Of a stretch of DNA of 64,000 bases, positions 63,900 to 64,000 are shown one piece after another (the stretch's first letter is position 1; each line of letters begins with the position of its first letter). The stretch covers positions 124,001 to 188,000 of the forward strand of contig NKIP01000002.1 in assembly GCA_002256145.1 (NCBI GenBank). The letters run 5' to 3'. Below the pieces are notes generated by a model, which ran no database searches, was not told the origin of the DNA, and saw nothing but the letters and a program-made list of their open reading frames with translations. A program made the position numbers and the translations under genes. This DNA is from Comamonadaceae bacterium PBBC1. GTDB taxonomy: Bacteria; Pseudomonadota; Gammaproteobacteria; Burkholderiales; Burkholderiaceae_C.

Positions 63900-64000
63900 G
63901 GTCGTTGTCCTTGGGGTGATTCGGTGCTCAGGTTGACGGTGTCTTCGGACTCAATCACAGCCACAAGGTCGTCTTCGGTCAATTGCCCATTCAACAATTT
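63896..64000 (-). CDS. dctQ: TRAP transporter small permease DctQ (second system, partial)
   Basis: Only the last 34 codons are in the window (KLLNGQLTEDDLVAVIESED, then the tail ending GQRP), in the frame that ends at the TGA overlapping the dctM start. The cytosolic acidic tail fits the end of DctQ proteins, and the ATGA overlap with dctM matches the first system. The membrane part lies beyond 64000, so the call rests on position and coupling. Confidence 0.7.
   Translation of the reverse strand, partial: KLLNGQLTEDDLVAVIESEDTVNLSTESPQGQRP

Overview
The window looks like a chromosomal segment of a betaproteobacterium of the Burkholderiales, most likely a Comamonadaceae member (Limnohabitans/Rhodoferax-like). 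The reasons are the gene orders rluC-rne (divergent), hemC-hemD-hemX-hemY divergent from ppc, and glnA-ntrB-ntrC, together with a Bug-type tricarboxylate receptor and two TRAP transporters for organic acids. Genes are tightly packed and use GC-rich codons. No rRNA, tRNA or CRISPR array was seen.

Layout. 1-4340: a housekeeping strip (Maf, RsmI-like methylase, SppA, Rieske protein, HAD phosphatase, RluC). 4341-8100: RNase E behind a 580-base structured leader, closed by a strong bidirectional terminator. 8100-12230: the translationally coupled haem operon hemCDXY on the minus strand. 12414-15269: ppc. 15271-19043: an AT-rich island of poorly known secreted and membrane proteins, two of them frameshifted, plus an IS30-like remnant. 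It is bracketed by an 88-bp direct repeat of the ppc 3' end. 19132-26840: a truncated antitoxin, a serine hydrolase, argH, a ParDE pair, a catalytically altered SRAP protein, two pseudouridine synthases, a nitroreductase, a 46-residue basic protein and a DMT transporter. 27031-29976: a TPR/Cds6-like protein, an L,D-transpeptidase and a ferredoxin. 29986-34695: the nitrogen regulon glnA/ntrB/ntrC, with a recognisable sigma-54 promoter and paired NtrC sites upstream of glnA. 34983-51445: mixed metabolic and RNA-related genes, with REP-like repeats on both sides of ettA.

51643-64000 is a sugar-acid catabolic region. A LacI-family regulator, with two palindromic operators in the divergent intergenic region, faces an operon coding for a 2-ketoacid reductase, gluconokinase, a small dimeric-barrel protein, a DctPQM TRAP transporter, a gluconate 5-dehydrogenase-like SDR, an L-idonate 5-dehydrogenase-like enzyme and a second SDR. 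Together these can bring idonate, 5-ketogluconate and possibly 2-ketogluconate to gluconate and then to 6-phosphogluconate. Converging on it is a second TRAP system (DctQ-DctM-DctP) followed by an enolase-superfamily sugar-acid dehydratase. Intrinsic terminators placed directly after each DctP gene look like expression-setting attenuators.

The most unusual items are the ppc-anchored island, the SRAP homologue that has lost three of four active-site residues, the TRAP-fed idonate locus with its operator pair, and the structured rne leader. All functions are inferred from reading the sequence; no database search was run.
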